The translations under genes and the position numbers were made by a program. 30,665 nt of DNA. Source: Auriscalpium vulgare. Taxonomy: Eukaryota; Basidiomycota; Agaricomycetes; Russulales; Auriscalpiaceae. Below, one piece after another: positions 9,180-20,063 of this stretch (positions are counted from its first letter, which is position 1; every line of letters begins with the position of its first letter). The notes under the pieces are model-generated. The model saw only the letters and a program-made list of their open reading frames with translations, searched no databases and was not told where the DNA came from. The stretch covers positions 1 to 30,665 of the forward strand of contig JAHBBC010000082.1 of assembly GCA_019915015.1 (NCBI GenBank), given 5' to 3'.

Positions 9180-10424
9180 GGGAGAGTAGAAATGAAGATC
9201 TAGGTTTGAATGGAGGTATCACCGGAAAGTATAGAATGGATTAACGGAAAGAAAGGAAAAGATAGATGGGAGGGGAAGCGGGAGGCCCGCAGCGAGGAGG
9301 GCGAGCGGGAACTCGACTTGAACCATCGCGCCTCGTGTTCATTTTCCCAAGTCACGCGCGCGCGTCTGATCAAAACTTGCCGGACGCGAGCCGAGCGCAG
9401 TTCGCCCGCCTCTTTGCCTCTTCCAACGCCAGACCAACCGTATTCAACTGAAGCATTTCATGTTGGAGGAATTGGTTGAAGGATGTATAGCACTGTGGAG
9501 GATCTTCGCGTACACAGGCCAAACAAGCAGAGTTTTTCGCACACATTTCGATTCGAAGATGGCGAGAAAATCATCAAAATCCCCTATCATTTATGAACAT
9601 GCCAGGGTGCAGAGTAAAGAGACTTGCTTCGCAGCACGAGAACATGGGCGTTCGAGATTTTCGTGAAGCCAAAGGGACGTGAGCATGGAGTTGGGTGGGC
9701 GGCGCACCAACACAGTACTAGTGGCACCAAGGACCAAGGATAGTACAGGACGCCGTGCGAACGTCAAGCCGACAGTCTATGACATTGACCTCCAATGGAC
9801 ATGCAAGTCACGGTTTGATAACAAATAGCTGCCAGGAAGGGTCCGACGAGGACAGCGATGACCATTGTCAAAACATGACCCGACCGGGCGAGCACATGCG
9901 ACCTGATCGCCCAAGAAAGGGGAGCAGAAAACCCCACCTGCGTCAAACACAGGTGCTGCACAACCATTGTCAACAGCACATGAGGTGTCTACAGAACAAG
10001 TAGTGAGCCGGCGTCGGACGGGGGAGAAGGCACTGCAAACCCACCGCATCAAAAACTGCTGGACACGCGACGTCCGTCTAAATCACCTCTGCACCGCAAC
10101 TCTTCAGCCCGTTGACCAGCACTCACGCAGGCATAAGGCAAGAGTGAAGACTACCAGATACACAATGCCCACCCTGCCGAATGGCAAGGCGCCTCCGAAT
10201 CCCAATGAGCCTTCGTGCTCCTCGTATCCCAGTGTCTTGAACAAGATAAAGAGGGGTTACCTATCGACGCTAAAGCTGGATAGCAGACGACACTTGTCTG
10301 AGCGGAAGGACAGCGGCGCCTGGCGGCGCGGGGTCCTGGTTCCCACGGCTGTGTATGCGTCCGAGACTTGTCGCTCTCAACTTGCACGAACACTATCCGG
10401 TCTTTCGCGCCTGTAACCCTTATC
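9180..10424. other. Divergent intergenic region
   Basis: About 1.2 kb between the start codons of the NADAR gene (-) and SAP18 (+), so it contains both promoters. Short ORFs occur on both strands, but none has recognisable domains or consistent splicing. I see no clear TATA box, RNA gene or repeat. Confidence 0.5.
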
Positions 10425-11435
10425 ATGGAGCCCAAGACACCATCTGGTCAGCCCATTGTGGACCGCGAGAAGGTGAGCAGAGCTACTCTCTCCAATGTTA
10501 GAATCCAACATTGACCGTCTTCCGCGCAGACTGCCCCGTTTCTCATCCGTACATTCGTCAAAGTAGGGTCCTTTCACCGCCTTGCCCAGTTCCAAGATGG
10601 GCCTATTCCAGTAGGAGACGAGCAGCAAATCTTCACATGGTGCGCCACGCGTCATTACCCCGTTGTTGCATACTCACCGCCCTCTAGGAAGGATGCGACG
10701 TTGCTCGAGGTGCTCACCACCCTCCGCCTCGGCGGGCCCCAAACACCCGACTTCCGCCACCCTCTCGCCCGCTACGCCTTCCGCGCCGTCTACGCCGACT
10801 CCGCCAACCGAGGCATGTACGCCCAGAAGGACCTCGGCACCGTGTACTCGCGCGACATCCTCGGCGAGCCGGGCACCCTCGAGTCCACGGCCCCGCGCCT
10901 CCTCGAGGACGCCGATGGCGAGCACGGCACGCTCTCCGAGCGCCAAAAAGACGCGCGCACGCTCGACGAGCTGCGCTTCGTCCCGGGCGACTACCTCTGC
11001 GTCTCGGTCCTCCTGCCGAAGAACGTGCCCCTCACGAACGCGCCGGCCGGCGAGCTCACGATAAAAGGCAGCGGCGCCGCTGCCGCCGTCAACGGGTGGA
11101 AGACTGCGGGCGCAAGCGGTGTGGGCAGGGGAGGGTTGGGCGCCGGCCCGGGTCCAGGGGTGGGCCGCGGTGGCGGGCATTGGCGTGGGGAGTCGAACGC
11201 GCCGACGAGTTCCGTTCGTGGGCGGGGAGGACGCGGTGGGGATATTGGAGGTCGCGATCGCGATGTGGATAGGCCGAGGGATGATAGGGACAGACGGCCG
11301 CCCCCGCCGAGGCGAGGCGAGTCGCCTCCTCCGAGATCAGGTGGTTGGGGCGACCGTGGCCGCTCGCACCGCGACAGGCGGTCGAGGTCGAGGTCGAGGA
11401 CACGCTCTCCTCCTCCTGCACGTCGGAGGCGATGA
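10425..11435 (+). CDS. SAP18: SAP18, Sin3-associated / splicing-complex subunit
   Basis: Three exons: 10425-10472, 10530-10639 and 10688-11435; introns of 57 and 48 bp; 301 residues. Residues about 12-150 are the ubiquitin-like SAP18 fold: IVDREK, TAPFLIRTFVKVGSFHRL, the hallmark IFTWKDATLLEVL (spanning the second intron), YAFRAVYADSANRGMYAQKDLG, and DELRFVPGDYLCVSVLLP. The C-terminal about 110 residues are a Gly/Arg-rich then Arg/Ser-rich tail ending RSRSRSRTRSPPPARRRR. Metazoan SAP18 is about 150 residues, so the tail roughly doubles the protein. SAP18 bridges Sin3-HDAC repression and the ASAP/PSAP splicing complexes; the RS tail favours a splicing role here (inference). The 3' end of this gene is part of the duplicated segment. 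Confidence 0.93.
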
Positions 11436-14030
11436 ACTGTACGTTCCTAACCAGGGCGCTCTCTGCTACGCCTTTGCTTTTTCTAGCTTTTCACGTTGGT
11501 GAATATAAATTTACCGTTCGTTCGAAGCGTGCGCCAGTTGCCAGTCCATCGAATACAAGCACGATGACGCATATATTATACGGACTGAATTACGGTCAGG
11601 GGCAAGCAAATACATACCACGGTCCCTACCGCAGGTTCGGAGTACTAGGAGAGGCCATCGAGAAATTATAGCGAGATTTCCGTGACCACTGGGATTTAAT
11701 CGACTTTACTAACGAAATCTCGGTCATATTTGACACGACACTCAGCTGACTCCCCAGACCTCGCGCCGCATGGGCTCGCATGGCGGGGTCGACATCCAGT
11801 GACAGAAGCGAGTCCGAGTCGCCAGGCATCTGCAACACGTCATCGACCTGGTTCTTCACGCCCTTCTTCCCGACGCCGACCTTGGCGAGGTAGTTCGCGT
11901 GAGCGCGCGAGAGAACCTTCTCGTAGTGAGACAGGTTCTGCGTCATCGTGATCAGATGGTCCTCGACGTCGGCGAGGTACAAGCCCTGGTATACGGCTCG
12001 TCAAAGTGGTCCTCGGAAGGCAACGGCAGGACAGAGACTTACGATGTCGGAGGTCTGTACACCACTCAAGCTTTCGTTACACCTCTTCGCGAGGTCCTTG
12101 ACGACATCGCCCTTGTTTCTCATCAGTCGTATGAGACCCATAACCTTCCTCCAGCATACGCCAATCCTGATCGATGCAGAGGAGCTCAATGAACTTGGCC
12201 ACGCATAAGGAGATGACAGTACGGCACACCTCCGCAGCATGTCTCTCATTTCTGTCTTCTTCAAGATGAGGATAAGCTCATCGATACTATCGACCTCGTA
12301 TTCGAGGCTCTGGACGAGCGGCCCAAACGAATCTGTGATGTCGTCTATGAGGGCATACGATATCCAGTCGGAGGTTACGCTGATGAAATTCTTCAGCTGT
12401 TTGATGCGACGGCGCACATTCTGCGGGTGAGGCGTGGGGCGGAAGTGGAACTGCAATCGCAGGACCGATAATCGTCAGCGCAGAAAAGCAGAGTGAGGTA
12501 AAGATCTCACTCACCGAGAGAATGCCCTCGCGGAACACGATGAAGTACATGTTCAGCGGCTCGAGGTACGTTGGGCTGTACGGGTCCTGATCAAAGCTCC
12601 GGAAGCATACCAGGTAGTACGTCTGGAATAGCTGAATCTTCTCGCGTGCCTCCTCCATCTGAATATCCTCCAACGTCAGCGGATGTATGCCGAACACCTG
12701 TCCCGTGCGCATATCAGCGTTGATTGCAAGCCACAACACGCAGACGTACCTGGCCCAGCACCCGCATCTCCGCGTCCGTTGGTGAGAGCACATCGAGCCA
12801 CCACACTCTGCTCCCATCGCCGACCTTGCTCCCACCGCTGACCGTGCTCCCACCGTCGACCGTGCTCGTCGTCTCAACTCCCCCGTTCCCGCTCGCGTGC
12901 GCGGCTGACCCTGGTCCTGAACCCGGAGCGATTTGTTCTGAAAACAAGTCCTGGAAGGACTGCCCTTCTGCTGTCAGCTCTGCGAGACTCCGCGCGTGGA
13001 TCGTCGCCGCGAGTGCGCTCGAGTAAAATGAGAAGCGGTAAGGTCGAATACGGGCTTCGCTCGTGCCTATCGTTGCGGTAACGTCCTCGTGCAACACGTC
13101 GGAGCTCAGCGGTATCCCTGCGCCGCGGAGACGCGCCTTCCGGAATGGCCACAATACGCTGCCCTGGAATAGCGGCTTCCTGCCGTCGCCCAGACTGCGC
13201 GGGGCCAGGGGTCGAGGATTGGGCGCCGGCCTGTCCAGGACAGGGCGCATAGCGGGAAGCTGGTGCGCGTCCGTGGGGTTGTTTATTTCGAGTTGCTGCT
13301 TCTCCTCTGCGACAAATTCCTCCATGCATGCGAAATTGAACTCCTGGACCTCGTGCGGTGACTGCATCTGGTCCTGCAACGCGGCGTCCGAATTCAACGC
13401 GGGGGAATGCTGCTGCTCCATGTCGGGATATAGCGCAGGGATCTGATTGCCCACGGTGGAGTCGGACTGCGACACGCTCTCAGGAGCCGACCTGGCCGCA
13501 ATCCCGGCGGAATTTTTGAACGCGTCGGGGCTCGGTATCGGCTCGAGCGTCTGGAGGATGAGTGGATCTGTGTCCTGATCCTGCTCCGGGTGCAGGGTAA
13601 GCTCATGCTCATGTGTCGAGTATGGCTGTCCGACGTCGGGTAACGAGTTATCGGGGACATGCCCTGGCTCGCCATGCGCCATCTCGAGCTCGCGTTCCTG
13701 CCGCCCAGAAACCGTCGAAATCATGCCAACGGGGCGCGGAGAGAAGACGGATGGGTTGCGGAAATGTATTCGCGGGTGACGACGCGAGTGAGCCGCGCTC
13801 GATGAGGGCAAAGCCCAAGGGGATGGTGACCACTGGCGCGGATGGCTCGCCGTTGCCGTAGGGTTGGAAAGACAGAGCCGGGTTCGTACTTACTAGCACT
13901 GCTGTTGCGAAGCGCGTACCGCAGTTACGGTCGCTGGTCTGCAGCTGGCTCGTGTCCACCACGAATGGGTGATGAAAGCGGAGGAAAGACGAGGACCGTC
14001 TGTGGCATTACGGTGGACATGAGGCAGGAT
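11255..14030. repeat. Segmental duplication, copy A
   Basis: From inside the SAP18 tail (CGATCGCGATGTGG) through the CorA-like gene to its upstream region, this segment aligns in the same orientation with 17133-19795. Similarity varies from perfect (12663-13074) to heavily gapped (13380-14030). Copy A is probably the original because it joins an intact SAP18. Confidence 0.88.
11626..13811 (-). CDS. CorA/ALR/MNR2-like protein lacking the membrane pore
   Basis: Proposed exons: 13811-12750, 12697-12515, 12450-12230, 12166-12043 and 11985-11626, with introns of 52, 64, 63 and 57 bp; 649 residues. The 63 bp intron is stop-free and in frame, but removing it restores a continuous family motif. Family motifs in order: FSFYSSALAATIHARSLAEL, WWLDVLSPTDAEM, VFGIHPLTLEDI, EKIQLFQTYYLVCF, SDWISYALIDDITDSF, RKVMGLIRLMRNKGDV, and LYLADVEDHLITMTQNL followed by SRAHANYLAK. 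In Alr/Mnr2 magnesium transporters this is followed by two helices and a Gly-Met-Asn pore loop. Here the protein ends in a polar tail (…SMASPSTPNLR) with no helix or GMN. The start is uncertain: 13811, the conserved ATG at 13724, or an upstream exon using the GTAAGT donor near 13890. Confidence 0.75.
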
Positions 14031-14522
14031 TGACAATTCGCTGGAACGCGGCGTGCCAAATCTAATTGCGCTGGAAAAGAAAAGAGTCTGGTGTAAAGCT
14101 CATCATGTCATCACTTTTCCCAATCCCCGCTTGTAGGAGCCTGGCGCTGACTACACTGCGATCGTTCTTGGTCACAGCCTGCCCTCTCAGCTGCGCAGCT
14201 GCTACTATGAGCAAACTATGAGGATGCGCTTGGCTCGGAGCACACCCTTTGTTTCTGTCATCTCCGAATCAGCAGAACTGAGAGACTTGTCTGAGTCTCG
14301 GATTGACTCGGTGTGGGTGTGAACGGACTCGGACTCACCAGTGCTGGCTCGTTACAGAGACGAGGTCCTCCTGACTGAGACAGCCATGGTCATCTCGGAT
14401 CTAGTATGTAGCCGTCTCAGCACTCAGTCAGGACCTATCCCATGAAACTGAGACGTTGCTTTTTTGATCTAGGTCCCTCAATAAAAGCTGAGATGTTGAT
14501 AGAAGAACACCCCACCTAAATC
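14031..14522. other. Divergent intergenic region upstream of the GMC gene
   Basis: It contains many CTGAGA/TCTCAG motifs and an inverted repeat whose arms are 14363-14385 and 14411-14436 (AGGTCCT...TGACTGAG against CTCAGTCAGGACCT). An AATAAAA stretch lies about 45 bp before the GMC start. No coding potential was recognised. Confidence 0.5.
14363..14436. promoter_or_regulatory. Imperfect inverted repeat in the GMC upstream region
   Basis: Two arms of about 23-26 bases share AGGTCC, TGACTGAG and GAGAC(A/G)GC in opposite orientation around a spacer of about 25 bp. It could be a hairpin or a paired activator site; no known binding protein is assigned. Confidence 0.4.
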
Positions 14523-16905
14523 ATGACTTCGCCCAATCTTGAAGCAATCGCGCAGACAGCATACGACTTCATCATCGTAGGAGGTGCGCATTTCCTCCTT
14601 TCTTTCTTCCCATCATGAAGCAGATCCTGATGCCGACTTATCCCAGCTGGAACCGCTGGCGCCACAGTAGCCAGCCGCCTTTCGGAGAATCCTGCCTTCA
14701 AGGTCCTTGTTCTTGAAGCTGGCCAGGGGTAAATATGCTTCCCGTCCACCAGCGCATCGGCAAGAGCTGACCACCGTTCATTTGCTGCGCACAGCAACGA
14801 CGGCGTCGTCGAGACCATTGTGCCCTTGCTGGGGGCCCGCGCGGCGCAGAACCTCGATCTCATCTGGCCAAACCTCGTCGAGCCGCAGGCAGGGCTTGGC
14901 GGGCGCACGATCCCGTTCCCCACTGGGAAGAGCGTGGGAGGCACGTCCGTCGTGCGTCAGCTCCAGGTCTCCACACGCGACACTGTCACTCATTGCGCAT
15001 CGGTATGTAGGTGAATTTCGGTTTTGCCCAGCGCGGCTCCGCGGAAGACTGGGATCGCATCGCTAGCATCACCGGCGACGATGGCTGGTCGTGGAAATCC
15101 GTGCTTCCGTTCGCGAAGAAGGTACGTCTCGGGTGGCGTTGGTATTGTGCAAGCGGAAATCTCACATACAGTGCTATAGCTGGAAACCTGGGTCCCACCT
15201 ACGGACGGACATGACACCACGGGGCACTACGAGCCGGAGGTGCATGGCGCAAGTGGCCCTATCCTCGTCTCGCTCCCGAACTACGTAACCCCATTCAACA
15301 AGAAGATTTTCGAAGGTTGGTCCACTTTTTAATCCTCGGAATTGTAAGCCTCGCTCACACACGCCTATCTTGTCCAGCTGTCGATGAAGTGGACGGATTC
15401 GAATACAACAAGGATCTCAATTCTGGGTCTCCCTTGGGTGTAGGGTGGTTGCCCTCGACGTTCGGTGGAGGTTATCGGAACGCCTCGAGAAACTACGTCA
15501 GAGCCGCTGTCGGACGCCCGAACTTCACCCTCGTCTCCGGAGTGCATGTCACTAGGTTGCTTTTCGCCCCCTCTGCTGATGGCGCCGAGCCGCGCGTGAG
15601 CGGCGTCGAGTTCACAGCAGCGCCAGATGGTAAGCTCTTTCATCAAGATCTATCGCGAGGTGACCAACATAGAGACCTATTCTAGCACCTAGATTCGAAG
15701 TTAAAGCCGACAAGGAGGTCATCGTGTCGTCGGGCAGCGTCGGTTCTGCGAAGTTGCTCTTGCTGTCCGGCATTGGAGACAGCGCTTCCCTCGACGCGCT
15801 CGGTATACCTGTCGTGAAGGACCTCCCAGAAGTCGGGAAGAATCTGCAAGATCATCCCGCACTGTTCAACAAGGTTCGTTTTTGTCGGATTATGGCTGCC
15901 ACATTCCGGATCGTCTGACGGTCACCTGCGCAGTGGACGGTCGATACCATTGAGACGAGAGACCAGATCAGTCGCGACACAGCTGCCGGTGCTGCCGCGC
16001 AAGAGCAATTTGGCACGAAGCAGACGGGACCTCTGACGAACCCTCTCGCGCTGGCGGCTGGCTTCTTCCGGGTCCGAGAGTCTGACTTGTCCGAGCGCAG
16101 TGTGAATGACCCGTCCGCAGGTCCGCAGACTCCTCACTACGAGTTACTCATTGGCGACGGGTTCGTCGACGCTGCGATTCCCGATCCGGGCGCGGGCAAC
16201 TTCTTCACCATCGTGACGGTGAACATGACGCCGATTTCGCACGGCACGGTCACGTTAAGGTCGAACGACCCGTTCACGCCACCGTCGGTGGACCCGAACT
16301 ACATTGCTGAAGAATTTGATGGACATGTGCTGTTTCAATGTGTGTAACGCCCCTTTGGGTTTCTCGATGACCAGCACTGACTATGACTCGTTTCTAACAG
16401 CAATAAAGAAGATTAGAGAATATGTGCAGGCACCGGCTTTCAAACCCTACGGGTTTAAGGAGTGGGGTGCGTTTGCTGAAGCGCAGACGGATGACGAGAT
16501 AAAGGACTACATCCGTTCGAGTACCAGTGAGTCTATCAGAGACGCATGTGTGAATCTTCTCTGACAGACGTTTTCAGTGAGTGCGTGGCATCCGACCTGT
16601 AATTTATTTCCTTCCATCTCCCGTGGACGTGGCTGACCGTATGTTTCAGCGACGGCTGCCATCTCCGCGAAAGGTGCCTCCGGCGGCGTGGTGGACCCAG
16701 ACCTGAAGGTCAAAGGCGTCCGCAGCCTGCGCGTCGCCGACGCCAGCATCTTCGTAAGGACAAAGCAAGCTTTCAATTATGGGAAAGGATCTGATTGGTT
16801 GTCTCATAGCCCTACGCCCTCTCCTCGCACCCTCAGATTCCGGTGTACATCGTGGGCGAGCGTGTGGCGTCCATCATCGATGCAGAATATAGCGACTCCA
16901 AGTAG
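14523..16905 (+). CDS. GMC-family FAD-dependent oxidoreductase (aryl-alcohol-oxidase-like)
   Basis: Twelve exons: 14523-14583, 14647-14728, 14795-14951, 15011-15121, 15180-15315, 15378-15629, 15686-15873, 15934-16339, 16401-16526, 16578-16598, 16650-16753 and 16810-16905; introns 51-66 bp; 579 residues. The FAD-binding motif VGAGTAG is at residues 19-25, split by the first intron. Other hallmarks: [33 protein letters not shown] (GMC signature 2), and [20 protein letters not shown]. Active-site histidines are His511 (SAWHPTST) and His555 (SSHPQIPVY), 44 residues apart, the same spacing I recall for Pleurotus aryl-alcohol oxidase. Such enzymes oxidise alcohols or sugars and pass electrons to O2 or quinones. 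There is no hydrophobic signal peptide, so a cytosolic form is likely. Exon 10 is only 21 bp. For the last intron the acceptor at 16809 restores the second histidine; a later one at 16836 would delete it. Confidence 0.92.
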
Positions 16906-17132
16906 AGCATGTGATGGAAGGGGATTTCCAAATGTTCAAGGAGGCGGTGGATGTCCGCGGGATGATATGCTTTATCCCATTCTGGTATATGTGTCGTCGA
17001 GGAAATTATTGCCGGACTTGAAGAGTAGAATACAGCCTGAGTGTTACAGTACTTACCTTTCACTTGCCTGCCACTCAGGCCTCGTCTGTCAGTCTCGCCA
17101 AAGTAGCCAACAATGATAAAGAAGAAGTGTCA

Positions 17133-17258
17133 CGATCGCGATGTGGGACAGACGGCCGCTCCCTGGTTGGGGCGAACGTGGCCGCTCGCACCGCGACAGG
17201 CGGTCGATGTCGAGGTCGAAGGCCACGCTCTCCTCCTCCTGCACGCAGAAGGCCATGG
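17133..17258 (+). pseudogene. SAP18 3' tail fragment
   Basis: It matches the last RS-tail codons of SAP18 (GGTTGGGGCGA...GTGGCCGCTCGCACCGCGAC) but has no upstream SAP18 exons, and the SAP18 stop TGA corresponds to TGG at 17256. It is a passive part of the duplication. Confidence 0.75.
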
Positions 17259-17454
17259 ACTGTACGTTCCTAATCAGCACGCTTTCTGCTACGCCTTTGC
17301 TTTTCTAGCCTTTGGTGAATATAAATTTACCGTTCGTTCGAAACATGCGCCAGTAGCCAGTCCATCAAATTCAAGCATGAAATACAATCGAACCTTGAGG
17401 CAGATATATGAACTCAACTACGGTCAGCAGGGCAAGCGAAGACAGATCACGTCC

Positions 17455-19588
17455 CTACCGCAGGTTCGGAGCACCAGGAGAGGTCATAGAGAAGTTATTG
17501 CGAGATTTCCGTGACCACTGGGATTTGATCAACTTCACTAACGAGAGCTCGGTCATATTTGACACGACACTCAGCTGACTCCCCATACCTCGCGCCGCAT
17601 GGGTTCGCAAGGACGGACCGTCGACATCCAGTGCCAGAAGCGATTCTGAGTCGCCAGGCATCTGCAACACGTCACCGACCTGGTTCTTCCCGCCCTTCTT
17701 CCCAACGCCGACCTTGGCGAGGTAGTTTGCGTGAGCGCGCGAAAGAACTTTCTCGTAGTGAGACAGGTTCTGCGTCATCGTGATCAGATGGTCCTCGACG
17801 TCGGCGAGGTACAAGCCCTGGCGTACGGCTCGTCAAAGTGGTCCTCGGAAGCCTACGGCAGGAAAGAGACGTACGATGTCGGAGGTCTGTGCAACACTCA
17901 AATTTTCGTTACACCTCTTCGCGAGGTTTCTTGACAACATCGCCCTTGTTTCTCATCAGTCGTATGAGACCCATGACCTTCTTCCAGCATACGCCGATCC
18001 TGATCGATGCAGAGGAGCTCAATGAACTTGGCCACGCAGGAGAAAACAGTATGGCACACCTCCGCAGCATGTCGTTTTCTGTCTTCTTCGAAATGAGGAT
18101 AAGCTCATCGATGCGATCGACTTCGTATTCGAGGCTCCGGAAGAGCAGCACAAACGAATCTGTGATGTCGTCTATGAGGGCATACGATATCCAGTCGGAG
18201 GTTACGCTGATAAAATTCTTCAGTTGTTCGATGCGACGGCGCACATTCTGCGGGTGAGGCGTGGGGCGGAAGTGGAACTGCAATTGCGCGACCGATCATC
18301 GTCAGCGCAGAAAATCAGAGTGAGGTAAAGATCTCACTCACCGAGAGAATGCCCTCGCGGAACACGAAGTACATGTTCAGCGGCTCGAGGTACGTTGGGC
18401 TGTACGGGTCCTGATCAAAGCCCCGGAAGCATACCAGGTAGTACGTCTGGAATAGCTGAATCTTCTCGTGTGCCTCCTCCATCTGGATATCCTCCAACGT
18501 CAGCGGATGTATGCCGAACACCTGTCCCGTGCGCATATCAGCGTTGATTGCAAGCCACAACACGCAGACGTACCTGGCCCAGCACCCGCATCTCCGCGTC
18601 CGTTGGTGAGAGCACATCGAGCCACCACACTCTGCTCCCATCGCCGACCTTGCTCCCACCGCTGACCGTGCTCCCACCGTCGACCGTGCTCGTCGTCTCA
18701 ACTCCCCCGTTCCCGCTCGCGTGCGCGGCTGACCCTGGTCCTGAACCCGGAGCGATTTGTTCTGAAAACAAGTCCTGGAAGGACTGCCCTTCTGCTGTCA
18801 GCTCTGCGAGACTCCGCGCGTGGATCGTCGCCGCGAGTGCGCTCGAGTAAAATGAGAAGCGGTAAGGTCGAATACGGGCTTCGCTCGTGCCTATCGTTAC
18901 GGTAACGTCCTCGTGCAACACGTCGGAGCTCAGCGGTGTCCCTGCGCCGTGGAGACGCGCCTTCCGGAATGGCCACAATACGCTGCCCTGGAATAGCGGC
19001 TTCCTGCCGTCGCCCAGACTGCGCGGGGCCAGGGGTCGAGGATTGCGCGCCGGCCTGTCCAGGACAGTAGGAATAGCGGGAAGCTGGTGCGCGTCCGTGG
19101 GGTTGTTCAATTCGAACTGCCGTTGCCACTCCTTCTCCTCTGCGATGAACTGCTCCATGCATGCGAAATTGAAGTCCTGGACCTCGTGCGGTAACTGCGT
19201 TTGGTCCTGCAAAGGCAGCGCGACGTCCGAATCCAGCGTGGGCCTGGCTGCTGCTCCGAGTCGGGATATAGAGCAGCTACCGGGCTACGCACGGACTGCG
19301 ACACACTTTGACCTCATGTGGGAATAGCAGCGTGGTCGGCGGAATAACGGAACGGGTCAGGGCGCAGTGTCTCTTCAAGCATCTGGCGCGCAACGAGTAT
19401 GAGGATGAGAGGATCTGTGCCCAGATCCTGCTCTGGGAGTGGGGGGAGGTCACGCTCGTGTGCGGATGTGCTCGAATATGCCTGCCCGACGTCCGGTAAC
19501 CAGTTGCCGGGGACATGCCCTGGCGGCTCGCCATGGGCGATCTCGAGCTCGCGTTCCTGACGTCCAGAAACCGTCGAAACCATACCAT
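17455..19588 (-). pseudogene. CorA/ALR/MNR2-like gene, decayed second copy
   Basis: It has the same exon order as copy A, with all four splice sites conserved and the same tail without membrane segments. Lesions: an in-frame stop at 19314-19316 in the first exon, a frame change between about 19215 and 19250 relative to the conserved VSQS...LYPD segment, and a one-base insertion near 17926-17931 (GGTTTCTTGAC against GGTCCTTGAC) that ends the frame after GDVVKKPREEV. The segment coding for LYLADVEDHLITM through the terminal PNLR is still open. In the upstream leader, the GTAAGT donor present in copy A near 13890 is altered. Expression as a shorter product from a downstream start cannot be excluded. 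Confidence 0.75.
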
Positions 19589-20063
19589 AGGGGCGCGGAA
19601 AGGGGGATGGCGACGGGTCGCCGTCGCCCCTGTAGATACTTAGTGCCAGGTCCGTTCTCTGGCCAAACGGGAGCCGCAGTCATGCCGTCGCGACTCGTTG
19701 GTCAGGCTCGCGTACGGCGCGAATGGAGATGGAAGTGGAGGGAAGGCGAGGACGGTCTGTGTTGGCGTGGTGGACATGAGGCAGGCCATTGAAGGCAGCG
19801 CTAGTATAGCGCTTCTAAGTATTGACGATTAGATTTAGACGAGGATATGCTGAGCACGACACGCGCCGGTGAGACGAGAACGGCGACGTGGAACGGGTTC
19901 AACTGGCCGCGTCCTGTCCGGTGCGCGGTGTGTTGCGCGAGCAGGCGGCTGCTAACATGATGGTCGACTCTCTGGCCCGGGGGAGCGGTCCGAGTGTTGG
20001 CAATCACGTGGTGGAAGCTATAACGGGTAGTCCGAGGACCGACGCGACTCTGTCCTCACAGGA

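Larger units (their letters stand above)
17133..19795. repeat. Segmental duplication, copy B
   Basis: Direct-orientation copy of 11255-14030, about 5.8-5.9 kb downstream. It starts inside what was SAP18 tail coding sequence and ends upstream of the CorA-like gene. Copy B has several deletions, for example most of the Pro/Arg-rich SAP18 stretch near 17150, and reading-frame lesions. Confidence 0.88.

Noticed and set aside
7234..9222. Single unspliced 662-codon minus-strand ORF as the NADAR gene
   Set aside because: It reads through both introns, ends in VSISPIIHSCGVC and misses the last third of the NADAR domain. The three-exon model gives a continuous domain.
9967..10416. 149-codon plus-strand ORF upstream of SAP18
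   Set aside because: No recognisable domain and composition unlike the neighbouring genes; it may include the SAP18 leader.
10663..11180. Overlapping ORFs on both strands across SAP18
   Set aside because: They are Ala/Arg/Ser/Thr-rich frame shadows of the GC-rich SAP18 exon.
16754..16836. An 83 bp last intron for the GMC gene ending at the CCCTCAG acceptor
   Set aside because: It would remove the SSHPQ motif with the second active-site histidine. The acceptor at 16809 gives a 56 bp intron and keeps the motif.
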